The notes under the pieces: generated by a model
Seen by the model: only the letters and a program-made list of their open reading frames with translations
Database searches by the model: none
What the model was told of the DNA's origin: nothing
In this document: in pieces, positions 24,800 to 33,052 of the stretch
Numbering within the stretch: position 1 is the first letter of the stretch
How the letters are laid out: the number at the start of each line of letters is the position of its first letter
Origin: MGBC124762 sp048201935
GTDB taxonomy: Bacteria; Bacillota; Clostridia; Oscillospirales; Oscillospiraceae
Direction: 5' to 3'
Assembly (NCBI GenBank): GCA_048201935.1
Contig: DBFBGR010000015.1
Location: 88,461-152,460 of the forward strand
DNA: 64,000 bases
Made by a program: the position numbers and the translations under genes

Positions 24800-26674
24800 T
24801 TACTTGCCCCAGACGGTGGCGCTGGGGGACAGCGGGTTTTGGTTGGCCCCCAGCCAGAAGAGCTTCACGTTAGGGGTGGCGGGGTCGATCTGGGCCTCTG
24901 GGCTGTTGGCGTCCAGCCACTTTATTCCTGTGAATTTCCCCGTGCTGTCATAGCAGGCCACCAGGATCTTCTCCTCCGGGGCCAAATTGGTGGTATCCAC
25001 GATGACCGCGCCAGTCTCGGCCACGGACCAGAAGACACTCTTGTCCTCCGGGCCGGTCAGCGTGCCGGTCTGGGGCGGCTTGCCGGCCACAAAGGGGATC
25101 TGGGGTATGTGCGCTCCGATGATGGACGTTCCTGGGCGGCGGCAGTACTGCTCCACGTAGGAACCAGCCTCGCCGTACACGGTCAATTTTTTACTAATGT
25201 TTCCGTAGCTGATCCCCAACGCCCATCCATCGATGGTAGTCACGCTGGCCGGGACATAGAGCTGGCGCAGGTTTTCACAGCCCCAAAACACACAACTTCC
25301 AATGCTGGTCACACTGTCAGGGATGACCATGCTGATCAGACTGCGGCAATCTGAAAATGTACTGCTTTCAATGCTGGTCACGCTGCCGGGGATGGTCACG
25401 CTGACCAAAGCAGAGCAGTAAGCGAACGCGCCAGCCCCAATGGAGGTCACACTGTCTGGGATGGTAATGCGGGTCAGACTGAAACAGCGATCAAACGCGT
25501 GCTCTCCAATGCTGATTACGCTGTCAGGGATATTGATGCTGGTCAAGTTTTCACAGCCAAGGAATGTCTCGTTTTCAATGGTGGTCACACCATCAGGGAT
25601 GGTAAAGCTGGTCAAGCCGGAGCAGTAAACGAACGCACTATCACCCATGCGGGTCACACCATTCGGAACGGTCACGCTGGTCAGGCTCCTGCAGTTGGCA
25701 AACGCGCCAGCCCCGATGGCGGACACGGTCTCGGGGACGGCCACATCGCCGCCCTCACCCTGATAAGCCAGCAAAATGCCGTTCACCGTCCAAAATTCGT
25801 CCTTCTGACTGGCCCGCCATGGGGTATTCCCAAAGGCCCCGCCCGCAAGCTCAGTCACGCTGGTGGGAATGGTGACGTTGGCCAGGCTGGTGCAGTCTTG
25901 AAACATCCAACGTCCAACACAGGTCAAGCCCTCTTCAAAGACCACATCGGTCAGGCCGGTGCATTCCCAAAACGCATAATCGTCTATGCTGGTCAAGCTG
26001 TTGGGAATGGTCACGCTGGTCAGGCCCTTGCAACTGGCAAACGCTTCGCGTCCAAGGGTGGTCACACTGTCGGGGATAGTCAACCCGGTCAGGCCGGTGC
26101 AGACGTAGAACGCCTCCTCCCCGATACTAGTCACACTATCCGGGATGGTCACCTCGGTCAAGCCGGCGCAGTTGGAAAACGCACTGGGCCCAATGACGGT
26201 CACGCCGTCAGGGATGATATAGTCGCCCTCCTTCCCCTCGGGGCATCTCAGCAGTTCGGTTTTCTCCTTATTGAACAGCACGCCGTCCTGGGAAGCATAG
26301 TGCCGGCTGTTCTCCGAGACAGAAATGTCGGTCAGACTGGTACAGCCGTGAAATGCGGTTTTGTCTATGCTGCTTACGCTGGCAGAGATGACCACGCTGG
26401 TCAGGCTTTTGCAGTTGGAAAACGCCAGGAGCTCAATGTCGGTCACCCCATCGGGAATGACTACACTGGTCAGGCTTTTGCAGCCGGAAAACGCATTGTA
26501 CTTAATGATGGTCACCCCGTCGGGAATGACCACGTCGCCGCCGGGGCCGTTGTAGCTGAACAGTTCGCCATTTGTACCAATCACAAAATCGCTGTCGGTG
26601 GCGGTGGCGGTCACCGGCAGCAGAGTTGCCACCATAACGACCACCAGAAGCGCGGCCAAGAGTCTCTTCTTCAT
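24800..26674 (-). CDS. BspA-type leucine-rich-repeat surface protein A
   Basis: A 624-residue secreted protein. Residues 1-25 form a signal peptide (KRLLAALLVVVMVATLLPVT). About fifteen LRR_5 units of 23 residues follow, with the pattern xLTSVTIPDSVTSIGxxAFx (about residues 45-470); one unit is broken by longer inserts near 130-160 and 290-320 that look like extra beta-hairpins. The last 85 residues form a separate module (VFWSVAETGAVIVDTTN... KLFWLGANQNPLSPSATVWG) shared with the secreted protein at 35656-37668. BspA repeats mediate binding to host matrix proteins in oral and gut bacteria and in Trichomonas; adhesion is inferred. No sortase motif or SLH domain is present. The leader carries two stacked palindromes. 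Confidence 0.92.
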   Translation of the reverse strand: MKKRLLAALLVVVMVATLLPVTATATDSDFVIGTNGELFSYNGPGGDVVIPDGVTIIKYNAFSGCKSLTSVVIPDGVTDIELLAFSNCKSLTSVVISASVSSIDKTAFHGCTSLTDISVSENSRHYASQDGVLFNKEKTELLRCPEGKEGDYIIPDGVTVIGPSAFSNCAGLTEVTIPDSVTSIGEEAFYVCTGLTGLTIPDSVTTLGREAFASCKGLTSVTIPNSLTSIDDYAFWECTGLTDVVFEEGLTCVGRWMFQDCTSLANVTIPTSVTELAGGAFGNTPWRASQKDEFWTVNGILLAYQGEGGDVAVPETVSAIGAGAFANCRSLTSVTVPNGVTRMGDSAFVYCSGLTSFTIPDGVTTIENETFLGCENLTSINIPDSVISIGEHAFDRCFSLTRITIPDSVTSIGAGAFAYCSALVSVTIPGSVTSIESSTFSDCRSLISMVIPDSVTSIGSCVFWGCENLRQLYVPASVTTIDGWALGISYGNISKKLTVYGEAGSYVEQYCRRPGTSIIGAHIPQIPFVAGKPPQTGTLTGPEDKSVFWSVAETGAVIVDTTNLAPEEKILVACYDSTGKFTGIKWLDANSPEAQIDPATPNVKLFWLGANQNPLSPSATVWGK

Positions 26675-26698
26675 GCTCTCTCCTCCTCAAAACATCTT

Positions 26699-26737
26699 AT
26701 TTGCCCCGATGGGGCAAATAGAAGGCGTACGCCTTCT
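26699..26737 (-). promoter_or_regulatory. Two-palindrome 5' leader of BspA gene A
   Basis: In transcript order: the 18-nt perfect palindrome AGAAGGCGTACGCCTTCT (26720-26737), starting 6 bases after the -10 box, directly followed by ATTTGCCCC-ATC-GGGGCAAAT (26699-26719). The same layout occurs before BspA gene B. Confidence 0.75.
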
Positions 26738-26743
26738 GCGTTC

Positions 26744-26772
26744 ATTATAGTCTCATAAGGAGGAAAAAGCAA
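26744..26772 (-). promoter_or_regulatory. Promoter of BspA gene A
   Basis: On the minus strand TTGCTT (26767-26772), 17-base spacer, perfect TATAAT (26744-26749). The expected start site falls at the edge of the first leader palindrome. Confidence 0.75.
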
Positions 26773-26779
26773 GCCTTTT

Positions 26780-27211
26780 CTAACTATTCTGCCAGTCGGC
26801 AGGGTAGGTGACGTAGACGTAGCGGGCCTTGTCGGGAGAGGTGAAGGAAATAGAGCTGCCCTTGGGGATATAGAAAACATCCCCCGCGTGGCCGGTATAG
26901 GTCCGCCCGCCCACCTTGATCTCCAACGTGCCGCTGAGGACGATGTCGTACTCGTCGTAGCTCAGGGTCCAGGGGAAGGCGGTCTTTTCCACCTCCATGA
27001 CCCCGGCGGCCATGCGGGGGGCCTCTTCCAGCGTGGTCACGTCCTTGACCCGCACGTCGCTTCGGCCCTCAAAGCCCTCGCAGCGCACGGTGTCGGTGTG
27101 GACCAGCAGCACGCCGGAGGGGTCCACCTCCTTACGAAAATCCCCTCTCTGGCCCAGCTGGCGCAGAATTTGCTCCACGATGGGCCGCAAAGTTTCCTCC
27201 GTCCAGGTCAT
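26780..27211 (-). CDS. eutQ: EutQ-like cupin protein
   Basis: A 143-residue cupin protein. The N-terminus (residues 1-20, EETLRPIVEQILRQLG) is the short helix typical of EutQ; the cupin barrel carries YDEYDIVLSGTLEIKVGGRT followed by YTGHAGDVFYIPKGSSISF (about 83-121). In Salmonella EutQ has acetate kinase activity and is needed for ethanolamine use under anaerobic conditions. The gene follows eutH by 1 base, which supports a role in ethanolamine metabolism, yet no lyase or microcompartment genes are in the window. Confidence 0.85.
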   Translation of the reverse strand: MTWTEETLRPIVEQILRQLGQRGDFRKEVDPSGVLLVHTDTVRCEGFEGRSDVRVKDVTTLEEAPRMAAGVMEVEKTAFPWTLSYDEYDIVLSGTLEIKVGGRTYTGHAGDVFYIPKGSSISFTSPDKARYVYVTYPADWQNS

Positions 27212-27212
27212 G

Positions 27213-28439
27213 TCACACGCCTCCCTTCTGGTGGAGCTTTTCCAGCAGCTTGGGCGACAGCCATGCGCACAGCGCCAGCGCCGTCACGCCCGCCACCAGC
27301 TTACCCAGGATCATGGGGAAGATCATATCGGGGTTGACCCCGGCGGTGAAGCCCAGGTGGTCGCCGAAGACAAAGGAGGCGGACACGGCGAAGGCCACGT
27401 TCAGCAGCTTGCCCTTCTCGTTCATCTCGCCGAAGAGGTTGAACATGGCGATGTTGTTGGCCAGCGTCGCCACCAGACCCGCCGAGCCCTTGTCGTTCAT
27501 GCCCAGGGCCCGGCCCGCCCGGCCAAGGGCCCTGCCGAAGGTGCGGGTGATCCACTTGACCATAGGGAAGGCGCCGATGAGGACCACGGCGATCTGGCCG
27601 CAGACCAACAGGCCCTCCTCCAACGGCACCAGGTCGTCGGGCCCCTCGGCCTCCACCATGAGGTTAAAGAGCGGAAAGTGGATGCCCGTCTGGTACTGGA
27701 AGACGGCGATGGCGGTGAAGATGGTGATGAGGGCGGTGACCCCCGCGCCGAATTTGCTGAAGCCCGCAATCATCTTGGCCGGGGCGAACCAAAGACCCAG
27801 GACGATGAGCCCGGCGATGAGGATGACGGGGATGAGGTTTCGCAAAATGGCGAGAATGTCCATGGGGTAGGGCGTCATGGCCATAGCGAGACCGCCGGCG
27901 ATACAACCAAGGGGGACAGTGATAAGCCCGGCCAGAGTACCCGCGCCTAAATAGGGGCGGTCCTTGGGGTCGATGATGGACAGGGCCACGGGGATGGTGA
28001 AGACCAGTGTAGCGCCCATCATGGTGCCCAGGATGAGGCCGGAGAAGTTGGCGGCGGATTCGGTCTCCGAGAGCTGTTGGGCCAAGGGGTAGCCGCCCAT
28101 GTCGCAGGCCAGCAGGGTCCCGGCGAACATGCCGCCGTCGGCGCCCAGGAAGCGGTAAACGGGGACGATGACGGGCTCCAAAAGGGCCGCCAGCACCGGC
28201 GCGGCGGCCACCACCCCCGCCATAGCGATGGCCAGGGGGCCCATAGCCCGAAAGCCCTCGTCAAACTCCTGGCCGTAGCCCAGCTTGTTGCCCCGAAGCT
28301 TGTCGATGGCCCCCACGATCATAAAGATCATCATAATGAAGATGATGACCGAGTTGATGCTCAGCCCGGACACCCAGGCGCGCAGACTGTCGGTGAACAC
28401 CTCTACGTCGCTGAGCCTGGCCCAAAGATCGGCAAACAT
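27213..28439 (-). CDS. eutH: Ethanolamine transporter EutH
   Basis: A 408-residue membrane protein with about eleven helices; start at ATG 28439 (MFADLW) after GGGGAGAGG, not at the upstream in-frame codon. Typical EutH segments are NSVIIFIMMIFMIVGAIDKL (about 24-43), LGADGGMFAGTLLACDMGGY and GLILGTMMGATLVFTIPVAL, plus LANNIAMFNLFGEMNEKGKL near the C-terminus. EutH imports ethanolamine at low external concentration or pH. It is followed at once by eutQ. A TATAAT box at 28493-28498 without a clear -35 may be its promoter. Confidence 0.92.
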   Translation of the reverse strand: MFADLWARLSDVEVFTDSLRAWVSGLSINSVIIFIMMIFMIVGAIDKLRGNKLGYGQEFDEGFRAMGPLAIAMAGVVAAAPVLAALLEPVIVPVYRFLGADGGMFAGTLLACDMGGYPLAQQLSETESAANFSGLILGTMMGATLVFTIPVALSIIDPKDRPYLGAGTLAGLITVPLGCIAGGLAMAMTPYPMDILAILRNLIPVILIAGLIVLGLWFAPAKMIAGFSKFGAGVTALITIFTAIAVFQYQTGIHFPLFNLMVEAEGPDDLVPLEEGLLVCGQIAVVLIGAFPMVKWITRTFGRALGRAGRALGMNDKGSAGLVATLANNIAMFNLFGEMNEKGKLLNVAFAVSASFVFGDHLGFTAGVNPDMIFPMILGKLVAGVTALALCAWLSPKLLEKLHQKGGV

Positions 28440-28501
28440 AGCCTCTCCCCTTTCCATTTCTTTCAAGGGCTAGTTTGGCCTGGGCTGGGAGGATTATACA
28501 T

Positions 28502-28530
28502 AAAACGGGGCCGCCCGTAGGCGGCCCCGT
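28502..28530 (-). terminator. Terminator of BspA gene B
   Basis: An 11-bp stem (ACGGGGCCGCC/GGCGGCCCCGT, 28505-28530) with a short T-run on the minus strand. Confidence 0.75.
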
Positions 28531-28542
28531 CCGACGCTTGCC

Positions 28543-30138
28543 TTATTTCGTCTCGACGAAAATGCCCCGGTCGGCGGTCCAGTCGACTTTGAAGCCCAGG
28601 GCCGCGCCCAGGTCGCGGAGCTTGAAGTAGGTGTAGCCGTTGCCCTCGGCGTCCGTCAAGAGAAGGCTCTGCATAGCCTCGCTGCTACCGTTGAGCGAAA
28701 CAGAGCTAATCCCCGCGCTGGTATAGGTCCGGTCCCCGGAGTAAGGAGTCTTCATCTCCGAGCCGTTGGGGGTGTAGGCCGTGCCGGTAGTAATGCTCAC
28801 CTGGCCGTCCCAGCCCACCTCAAACTGAGCGGAGGTGCCGTTCAGAACATAGGCCACGTCCCGGAGCTTGACATAGTTGGTATCGTTGCCGTTGGCGTCC
28901 TTCAGAGCGTAGCACTGGAACTCCACGGGAACGCCATCTATATCCACCATCTGGGTGGAGGTGTAGGCGGTGTTCGGGATAATTGGAACAGTCGGCTCTA
29001 CGACTGGAGCCGGACCCGCCACAAAGGGAATTTTATTCTCCTTAGCATAGGTCTCCGCATAGCTCCCCACTACGCCGTAGATGGTCAGGTTGGGGCAATT
29101 CTCGAATGCACTGTCCCCAATTTCGGTCACACTGTCGGGGATGGTCACGCCGGTCAGGCCGGTGCAGCCCCGGAACGCCTCGCCCCCAATGCTGGTCACA
29201 CTATCCGGGATGGTCACACTGGTCAGACTGTCGCAATTTGAAAACGTACCCCACTCAATTTTGGTCACGCTATCGGGAATAGTCACGCCAGTCAAGCTTT
29301 CACACGAAGAAAATGCACGGTTCCCAATCTCGGTCACCTCGTTGCCGATGGTCACACTAGTGAGGTCGTGGCAACCAGCAAAGGCACTTTCCCCAATTCT
29401 GGTCACGCTGTCTGGAATGATTATACTGGCCGCCAGACTGCCACGCCAAGCAAATGCACTGTCCCCAATCTCGGTCACGCTGGCGGGGATGACCACGTCC
29501 CTGTCGGATCCAATGTATCCGCTCAACACGCCGTACTTTGTGATGGAGAAACCAGGAAAGGCCGGGGCGGGCATACTGGCCACAAAGGGAATGCCGTATT
29601 TCTTGGCGTACTGTTCCGCACAGCTCCCTACCGCACCGTAAATGGTCAAATCGGGGCAATCCTCGAACGCATCGGAATCGATCTGTCCAACACTGTCCGG
29701 GATGGTCACACTGGTCAGGCTTTTACACCCATGGAATGTCGTCGCCCTAATTTTAGGCACGCCGTTGCCGATGGTCACGTTGGTCAGGCTAGTACATCCA
29801 GAGAACGCATACACACCAATTTCGCTTACGCTATCAGGAATAATCACACTGGTCAGGCCAGTGCACCCAGCGAACGCAGTACGCCATATCACTGTCACAC
29901 TGTCGGGGATGGTCACACTGGTCAGCCTCTTGCAGCCTTGAAACGCACCTACAAGAAGCTCAGGGTGACCGATTTGAGTCACGCTGTCAGGGATGATCAC
30001 GTCCCCGCCAGGGCCGCTATATGAATACAATATGCCATCTTCAGAAATATTGAAGTCGCTATCCATCGCCAGCGCCGGAACCGCCAGGGTCACACAGGCC
30101 ATCGCCACCAACAGCAGACTCAAGATTTTCTTTTTCAT
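28543..30138 (-). CDS. BspA-type leucine-rich-repeat surface protein B with C-terminal stalk-like modules
   Basis: A 531-residue secreted protein with a signal peptide (KKKILSLLLVAMACVTLAVP). Two LRR_5 blocks of 23-residue units, about 45-175 and 225-375, are separated by a short linker. Each ends in a cap containing LTIYG(A/V)VGSxAExYAKxxxI and PFVA. After residue 385 come two copies of a copper-amine-oxidase-N/stalk-like unit, marked by NYVKLRDVAYVLNG and TYFKLRDLGAALGF, which in related surface proteins act as wall-proximal spacer domains. It differs from protein A at the C-terminus but shares the repeat type and the leader. It probably has an adhesive role. Confidence 0.9.
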   Translation of the reverse strand: MKKKILSLLLVAMACVTLAVPALAMDSDFNISEDGILYSYSGPGGDVIIPDSVTQIGHPELLVGAFQGCKRLTSVTIPDSVTVIWRTAFAGCTGLTSVIIPDSVSEIGVYAFSGCTSLTNVTIGNGVPKIRATTFHGCKSLTSVTIPDSVGQIDSDAFEDCPDLTIYGAVGSCAEQYAKKYGIPFVASMPAPAFPGFSITKYGVLSGYIGSDRDVVIPASVTEIGDSAFAWRGSLAASIIIPDSVTRIGESAFAGCHDLTSVTIGNEVTEIGNRAFSSCESLTGVTIPDSVTKIEWGTFSNCDSLTSVTIPDSVTSIGGEAFRGCTGLTGVTIPDSVTEIGDSAFENCPNLTIYGVVGSYAETYAKENKIPFVAGPAPVVEPTVPIIPNTAYTSTQMVDIDGVPVEFQCYALKDANGNDTNYVKLRDVAYVLNGTSAQFEVGWDGQVSITTGTAYTPNGSEMKTPYSGDRTYTSAGISSVSLNGSSEAMQSLLLTDAEGNGYTYFKLRDLGAALGFKVDWTADRGIFVETK

Positions 30139-30164
30139 CGTATCTTCTCCTTTAATATCTTCTT

Positions 30165-30203
30165 ATTTGCCCCATTGGGGCAAATAGACGCAGTACTGCG
30201 TCT
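30165..30203 (-). promoter_or_regulatory. Two-palindrome 5' leader of BspA gene B
   Basis: The 18-nt perfect palindrome AGACGCAGTACTGCGTCT (30186-30203) starts 6 bases after the -10 box and abuts ATTTGCCCC-AAT-GGGGCAAAT (30165-30185). The second element is nearly identical to that of gene A. The first differs in sequence but is again a perfect palindrome. Confidence 0.75.
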
Positions 30204-30209
30204 GGAGCT

Positions 30210-30238
30210 ATTATACCTTACCTTGGAAAAAATTGCAA
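30210..30238 (-). promoter_or_regulatory. Promoter of BspA gene B
   Basis: On the minus strand TTGCAA (30233-30238), 17-base spacer, perfect TATAAT (30210-30215), just beyond the Crp-family stop codon. Confidence 0.8.
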
Positions 30239-30240
30239 GT

Positions 30241-30849
30241 CTAGTCTCCCGCGGCCAGCTTTTCCAGTTCCCGGGGGCGAGTGACCGCCACCGCGCCGTA
30301 GCGGGTCTCTACCCAGCCCAGCTTTGACCATTTGCGCAAAATGCGGGCTACGGTGACCCGGGTGACGCCGACGTGAAAGCCCAGCTCCTCCTGGGTGATG
30401 GCTACCGTGCCCTCGCCGTCCATCTCCCGGAGCAGCTGGGCGGCCAGACGGGTCTCGGCGCTTTGGAAGGAGAGGTCGTTGACCTGGCGGGAGAGCTGGC
30501 CCACGGTGGCGGCCAGGTGGCGGAGCATGGGGACGGCAAGGCCGGGGCTGTGGGCCAGGACCCGCTCTAAGTCTTGCCAGGTCACCGCCACCGCCCGGCA
30601 CTCGCTCACCGCCGCCGCCGAGGACACCCGGGGACAGCCGTCGAAGAAGGATGCCTCTCCCATCAAGCTGCCGCCCCGGTGGAGGGTCAGCACCCGCTCC
30701 TCCCCCTCGGGGGAGGTCAGAAAGCTCCGGGCCGTGCCCGAGACCAGATAGTAAAACTCGGCGGGCTCGGCCCCCTGCAGATAGATTATCTGGCCCGGGG
30801 CGTAGACCCGGGGCGTTTTTCCCTGGGCCAGGGGCTGCCAAAGAGACAT
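30241..30849 (-). CDS. Crp/Fnr family transcriptional regulator
   Basis: A 202-residue regulator. Start at ATG 30849 (MSLWQPL), preceded by GGAGAGGAAG; the longer open frame upstream lies in the divergent promoter region. Residues 15-110 form the cyclic-nucleotide-binding fold (GQIIYLQGAEPAEFYYLVSG, then GGSLMGEASFFDG). The C-terminal winged helix-turn-helix is ITQEELGFHVGVTRVTVARI (about 152-171). No cysteine cluster for an Fnr-type Fe-S centre is present, so it senses something else. It is divergent from leuC and directly upstream of BspA gene B, so it could control either. Confidence 0.92.
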   Translation of the reverse strand: MSLWQPLAQGKTPRVYAPGQIIYLQGAEPAEFYYLVSGTARSFLTSPEGEERVLTLHRGGSLMGEASFFDGCPRVSSAAAVSECRAVAVTWQDLERVLAHSPGLAVPMLRHLAATVGQLSRQVNDLSFQSAETRLAAQLLREMDGEGTVAITQEELGFHVGVTRVTVARILRKWSKLGWVETRYGAVAVTRPRELEKLAAGD

Positions 30850-30901
30850 TTTTATCACTTCCTCTCCGCTATTGTAACACACGCTACATTCTTTTGGCAA
30901 G

Positions 30902-30921
30902 GGCTCTGTCATACTAGAGCC
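30902..30921. promoter_or_regulatory. Inverted repeat in the crp-like/leuC intergenic region
   Basis: GGCTCT and AGAGCC flank an 8-base centre that contains a CATACT -10-like box for the leu genes. It could be an operator or a small leader hairpin. Confidence 0.3.
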
Positions 30922-30946
30922 AACCAAGAAAAAGGAGGGCAAATTT

Positions 30947-32206
30947 ATGGGCATGACCATGACCCAAAAGATCCTGGCCCGGGCGGCGGGGCTCCCCAGC
31001 GTCCAGGCCGGGCAGCTCATCGAGGGCGACCTCTCGCTGGTGCTGGGCAACGACATCACCGCTCCCGTTGCCATCACCGAGTTTGAAAAGGCGGGGCTGA
31101 CGAAGGTCTTCGACAAGGACAAGATCGCCATCGTCCTGGACCACTCCACCCCCTGCAAGGACATCAAGTCGGCCAAGCTCTGCGCCCAGGCCCGGGACTT
31201 TGCCAAGCGCCACGCCATCACCCACTTTTACGATGTAGGCCAGGTGGGCGTGGAGCACGCGCTGATCCCGGAGAAGGGCCTGGCCATCCCCGGGGACGTG
31301 ATCATCGGTGCGGACTCCCACACCTGTACTTACGGCGCGCTGGGGGCCTTCTCCACCGGGGTGGGCTCCACCGACATGGCCGCGGGCATGGCAACGGGCA
31401 AGGCTTGGTTCAAGGTCCCCGCCGCCATCCGTGTGGAGCTGACCGGCGCGCTGCCGCAGCATGTGTCGGGCAAGGACCTCATCTTGCACCTCATCGGCAT
31501 GATCGGCGTGGACGGCGCTTTGTACCAGTCTCTGGAGTTCGTGGGCGACGGCGTGGCCGCCCTGGAGATGGACGACCGCTTCACCATCTGCAACATGGCC
31601 ATCGAGGCCGGCGGCAAAAACGGCATCTTCCCTGTGGACGACAAGACCGCAGCCTATCTCAAGGGCCGGACGGACCGGACCTGGACGGCCTTCGCGCCCG
31701 ACGAGGACGCAGAGTATGTCCAGACGGTGTCCATCGACCTCTCCAAGCTGGAGCCCACGGTGTCCCTGCCCCATCTGCCCTCCAACACCAAGACGGTCTC
31801 CGAAGTGGCCGGGACCCCCATCCAGCAGGTGGTCATCGGCTCGTGCACCAACGGCCGCATCAAGGACCTGCGGGAGGCGGCGGCCATCCTCAAGGGTAGG
31901 AAAGTGGCGGACGGTGTGCGCTGCATCGTCATCCCCGCCACCCAGGAGATCGTGAAGCAGTGCCTGGCCGAGGGCCTGGCCGACATCTTCCTGGACGCGG
32001 GCTGCGCCTTCTCCACCCCCACCTGCGGGCCCTGCCTGGGCGGGCACATGGGTGTGCTGGCGCCCGGCGAGCGGTGCGTCTCCACCACCAACCGCAATTT
32101 TGTGGGCCGCATGGGCGATACCAGTTCTGAGGTCATCCTGGCCAGCCCCGCCGTGGCGGCGGCCAGCGCCATTGCCGGGGTCATCGCCGACCCCCGGACC
32201 ATGTAA
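30947..32206 (+). CDS. leuC: 3-Isopropylmalate dehydratase, large subunit
   Basis: A 419-residue aconitase-family subunit of the shorter LeuC/HacA type used with a separate small subunit. It binds a 4Fe-4S cluster through cysteines in VVIGSCTNGRIKDL (about 296-309) and STPTCGPCLGGHMG (about 355-368). DHSTPCKDIKSAK near 65 and GADSHTCTYGALGAFSTGVG near 123 are substrate motifs. With LeuD it isomerises 2- to 3-isopropylmalate in leucine synthesis. The ATG at 30947 follows AAAAAGGAGG. Confidence 0.95.
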   Translation: MGMTMTQKILARAAGLPSVQAGQLIEGDLSLVLGNDITAPVAITEFEKAGLTKVFDKDKIAIVLDHSTPCKDIKSAKLCAQARDFAKRHAITHFYDVGQVGVEHALIPEKGLAIPGDVIIGADSHTCTYGALGAFSTGVGSTDMAAGMATGKAWFKVPAAIRVELTGALPQHVSGKDLILHLIGMIGVDGALYQSLEFVGDGVAALEMDDRFTICNMAIEAGGKNGIFPVDDKTAAYLKGRTDRTWTAFAPDEDAEYVQTVSIDLSKLEPTVSLPHLPSNTKTVSEVAGTPIQQVVIGSCTNGRIKDLREAAAILKGRKVADGVRCIVIPATQEIVKQCLAEGLADIFLDAGCAFSTPTCGPCLGGHMGVLAPGERCVSTTNRNFVGRMGDTSSEVILASPAVAAASAIAGVIADPRTM

Positions 32207-32222
32207 AGGAGGGACAGTAGCC

Positions 32223-32708
32223 ATGAAGATCTATAAGTACGGCGACAACGTGGACACCGACGTGATCATCCCCGCCCGGCACCTCAATGATCCCGACCCC
32301 AAGGCCCTGGCCTCCCACTGCATGGAGGACATCGACGCGGACTTTGCCAAGACGGTGGAACAAGGCGACATCGTGATAGGCGGGGCCAACTTCGGCTGCG
32401 GCTCCAGCCGGGAGCACGCCCCGCTGTCCATCAAGGCCAGCGGCGTTCGTTGCGTCATCGCCAAGAGCTTCGCCCGCATCTTCTACCGAAACGCCATCAA
32501 CATCGGCCTGCCCATTCTGGAGTGCCCCGCCGCCGTGGAGGGCATCTCCGTTGGCGACAGCGTCAGCGTGGACTTCGCCAGCGGCGTCATCGTCAACGAG
32601 ACCACCGGCCAGCGGTTCCAGGCCGCGCCCTTCCCGGCGTTTATCGAGGGCATCATCCAAAGCGGCGGGCTGCTGGCCTCCCTCAAGGCCCGTGGCATGG
32701 CCCGGTAA
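32223..32708 (+). CDS. leuD: 3-Isopropylmalate dehydratase, small subunit
   Basis: A 161-residue swivel domain subunit. The signature YGDNVDTDVIIPARHLN (residues 6-22) and GANFGCGSSREHAPLSIKAS (54-73) are canonical. It completes the LeuCD enzyme. Start ATG 32223 follows AAAGGAGGG, 14 bases after leuC. A TfoX_N gene separates it from leuB. Confidence 0.96.
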   Translation: MKIYKYGDNVDTDVIIPARHLNDPDPKALASHCMEDIDADFAKTVEQGDIVIGGANFGCGSSREHAPLSIKASGVRCVIAKSFARIFYRNAINIGLPILECPAAVEGISVGDSVSVDFASGVIVNETTGQRFQAAPFPAFIEGIIQSGGLLASLKARGMAR

Positions 32709-32721
32709 GGAGGAATGAATT

Positions 32722-33039
32722 ATGTCAACCAGCAAGGAATACATGGACTTCATCCTGGAGCAGTCCCCTGCCGGCACCCGCTGCCGGGCCATGATGGGGG
32801 AATACGTGCTCTACTTTAACGACAAAGTCATCGGCGGGGTGTATGACGAGCGGCTGCTGGTCAAGCCGGTGGAGGCCGCCGTGGCCATGACCAAAAGCCC
32901 CCGCTTTGAGATCCCCTACCCCGGGGCCAAGGAGATGCTGGCGGTGGACGATGTGGACGACCGGGAGTTTTTGGCCGCCCTCTACGCCGCACTCTATGAG
33001 GCCCTCCCCGCCCCCAAGCCCAAGAAGCCGAAAAAGTAA
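32722..33039 (+). CDS. TfoX/Sxy N-terminal domain protein
   Basis: A 105-residue protein consisting of a single TfoX_N domain: CRAMMGEYVLYFNDKVIGGV (residues 22-41) and EIPYPGAKEML near 65 are the conserved parts. It lacks the C-terminal helix-hairpin-helix domain of the competence regulator Sxy. The lysine- and proline-rich tail KPKKPKK is basic. Such stand-alone domains are common and their role is not known. It sits between leuD and leuB with a good AAGGAGGAA start, so it must be cotranscribed with leucine genes. Confidence 0.85.
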   Translation: MSTSKEYMDFILEQSPAGTRCRAMMGEYVLYFNDKVIGGVYDERLLVKPVEAAVAMTKSPRFEIPYPGAKEMLAVDDVDDREFLAALYAALYEALPAPKPKKPKK

Positions 33040-33052
33040 GGAGTGTTTTGCA

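Noticed and set aside
24800..26674. Regularly spaced near-identical DNA units of about 69 bp resembling a repeat array
   Set aside because: They are the coding units of 23-residue leucine-rich repeats, not CRISPR repeats; no unique spacers or cas genes.
26699..26772. Invertible (phase-variable) promoter at the BspA genes
   Set aside because: Invertible promoters need an inverted copy of the repeat on the other side of the promoter. Each palindrome occurs only once, downstream of the -10 box, and no recombinase gene is near.
28493..28498. Strong promoter for eutH
   Set aside because: The TATAAT is perfect but no acceptable -35 box lies 16-18 bases upstream, where the terminator of BspA gene B sits; kept only as a possibility in the eutH entry.
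30849..31221. N-terminal extension of the Crp/Fnr protein
   Set aside because: The extra codons lie opposite leuC and the divergent promoter region; the ATG at 30849 has a good ribosome-binding site and gives the standard family length.
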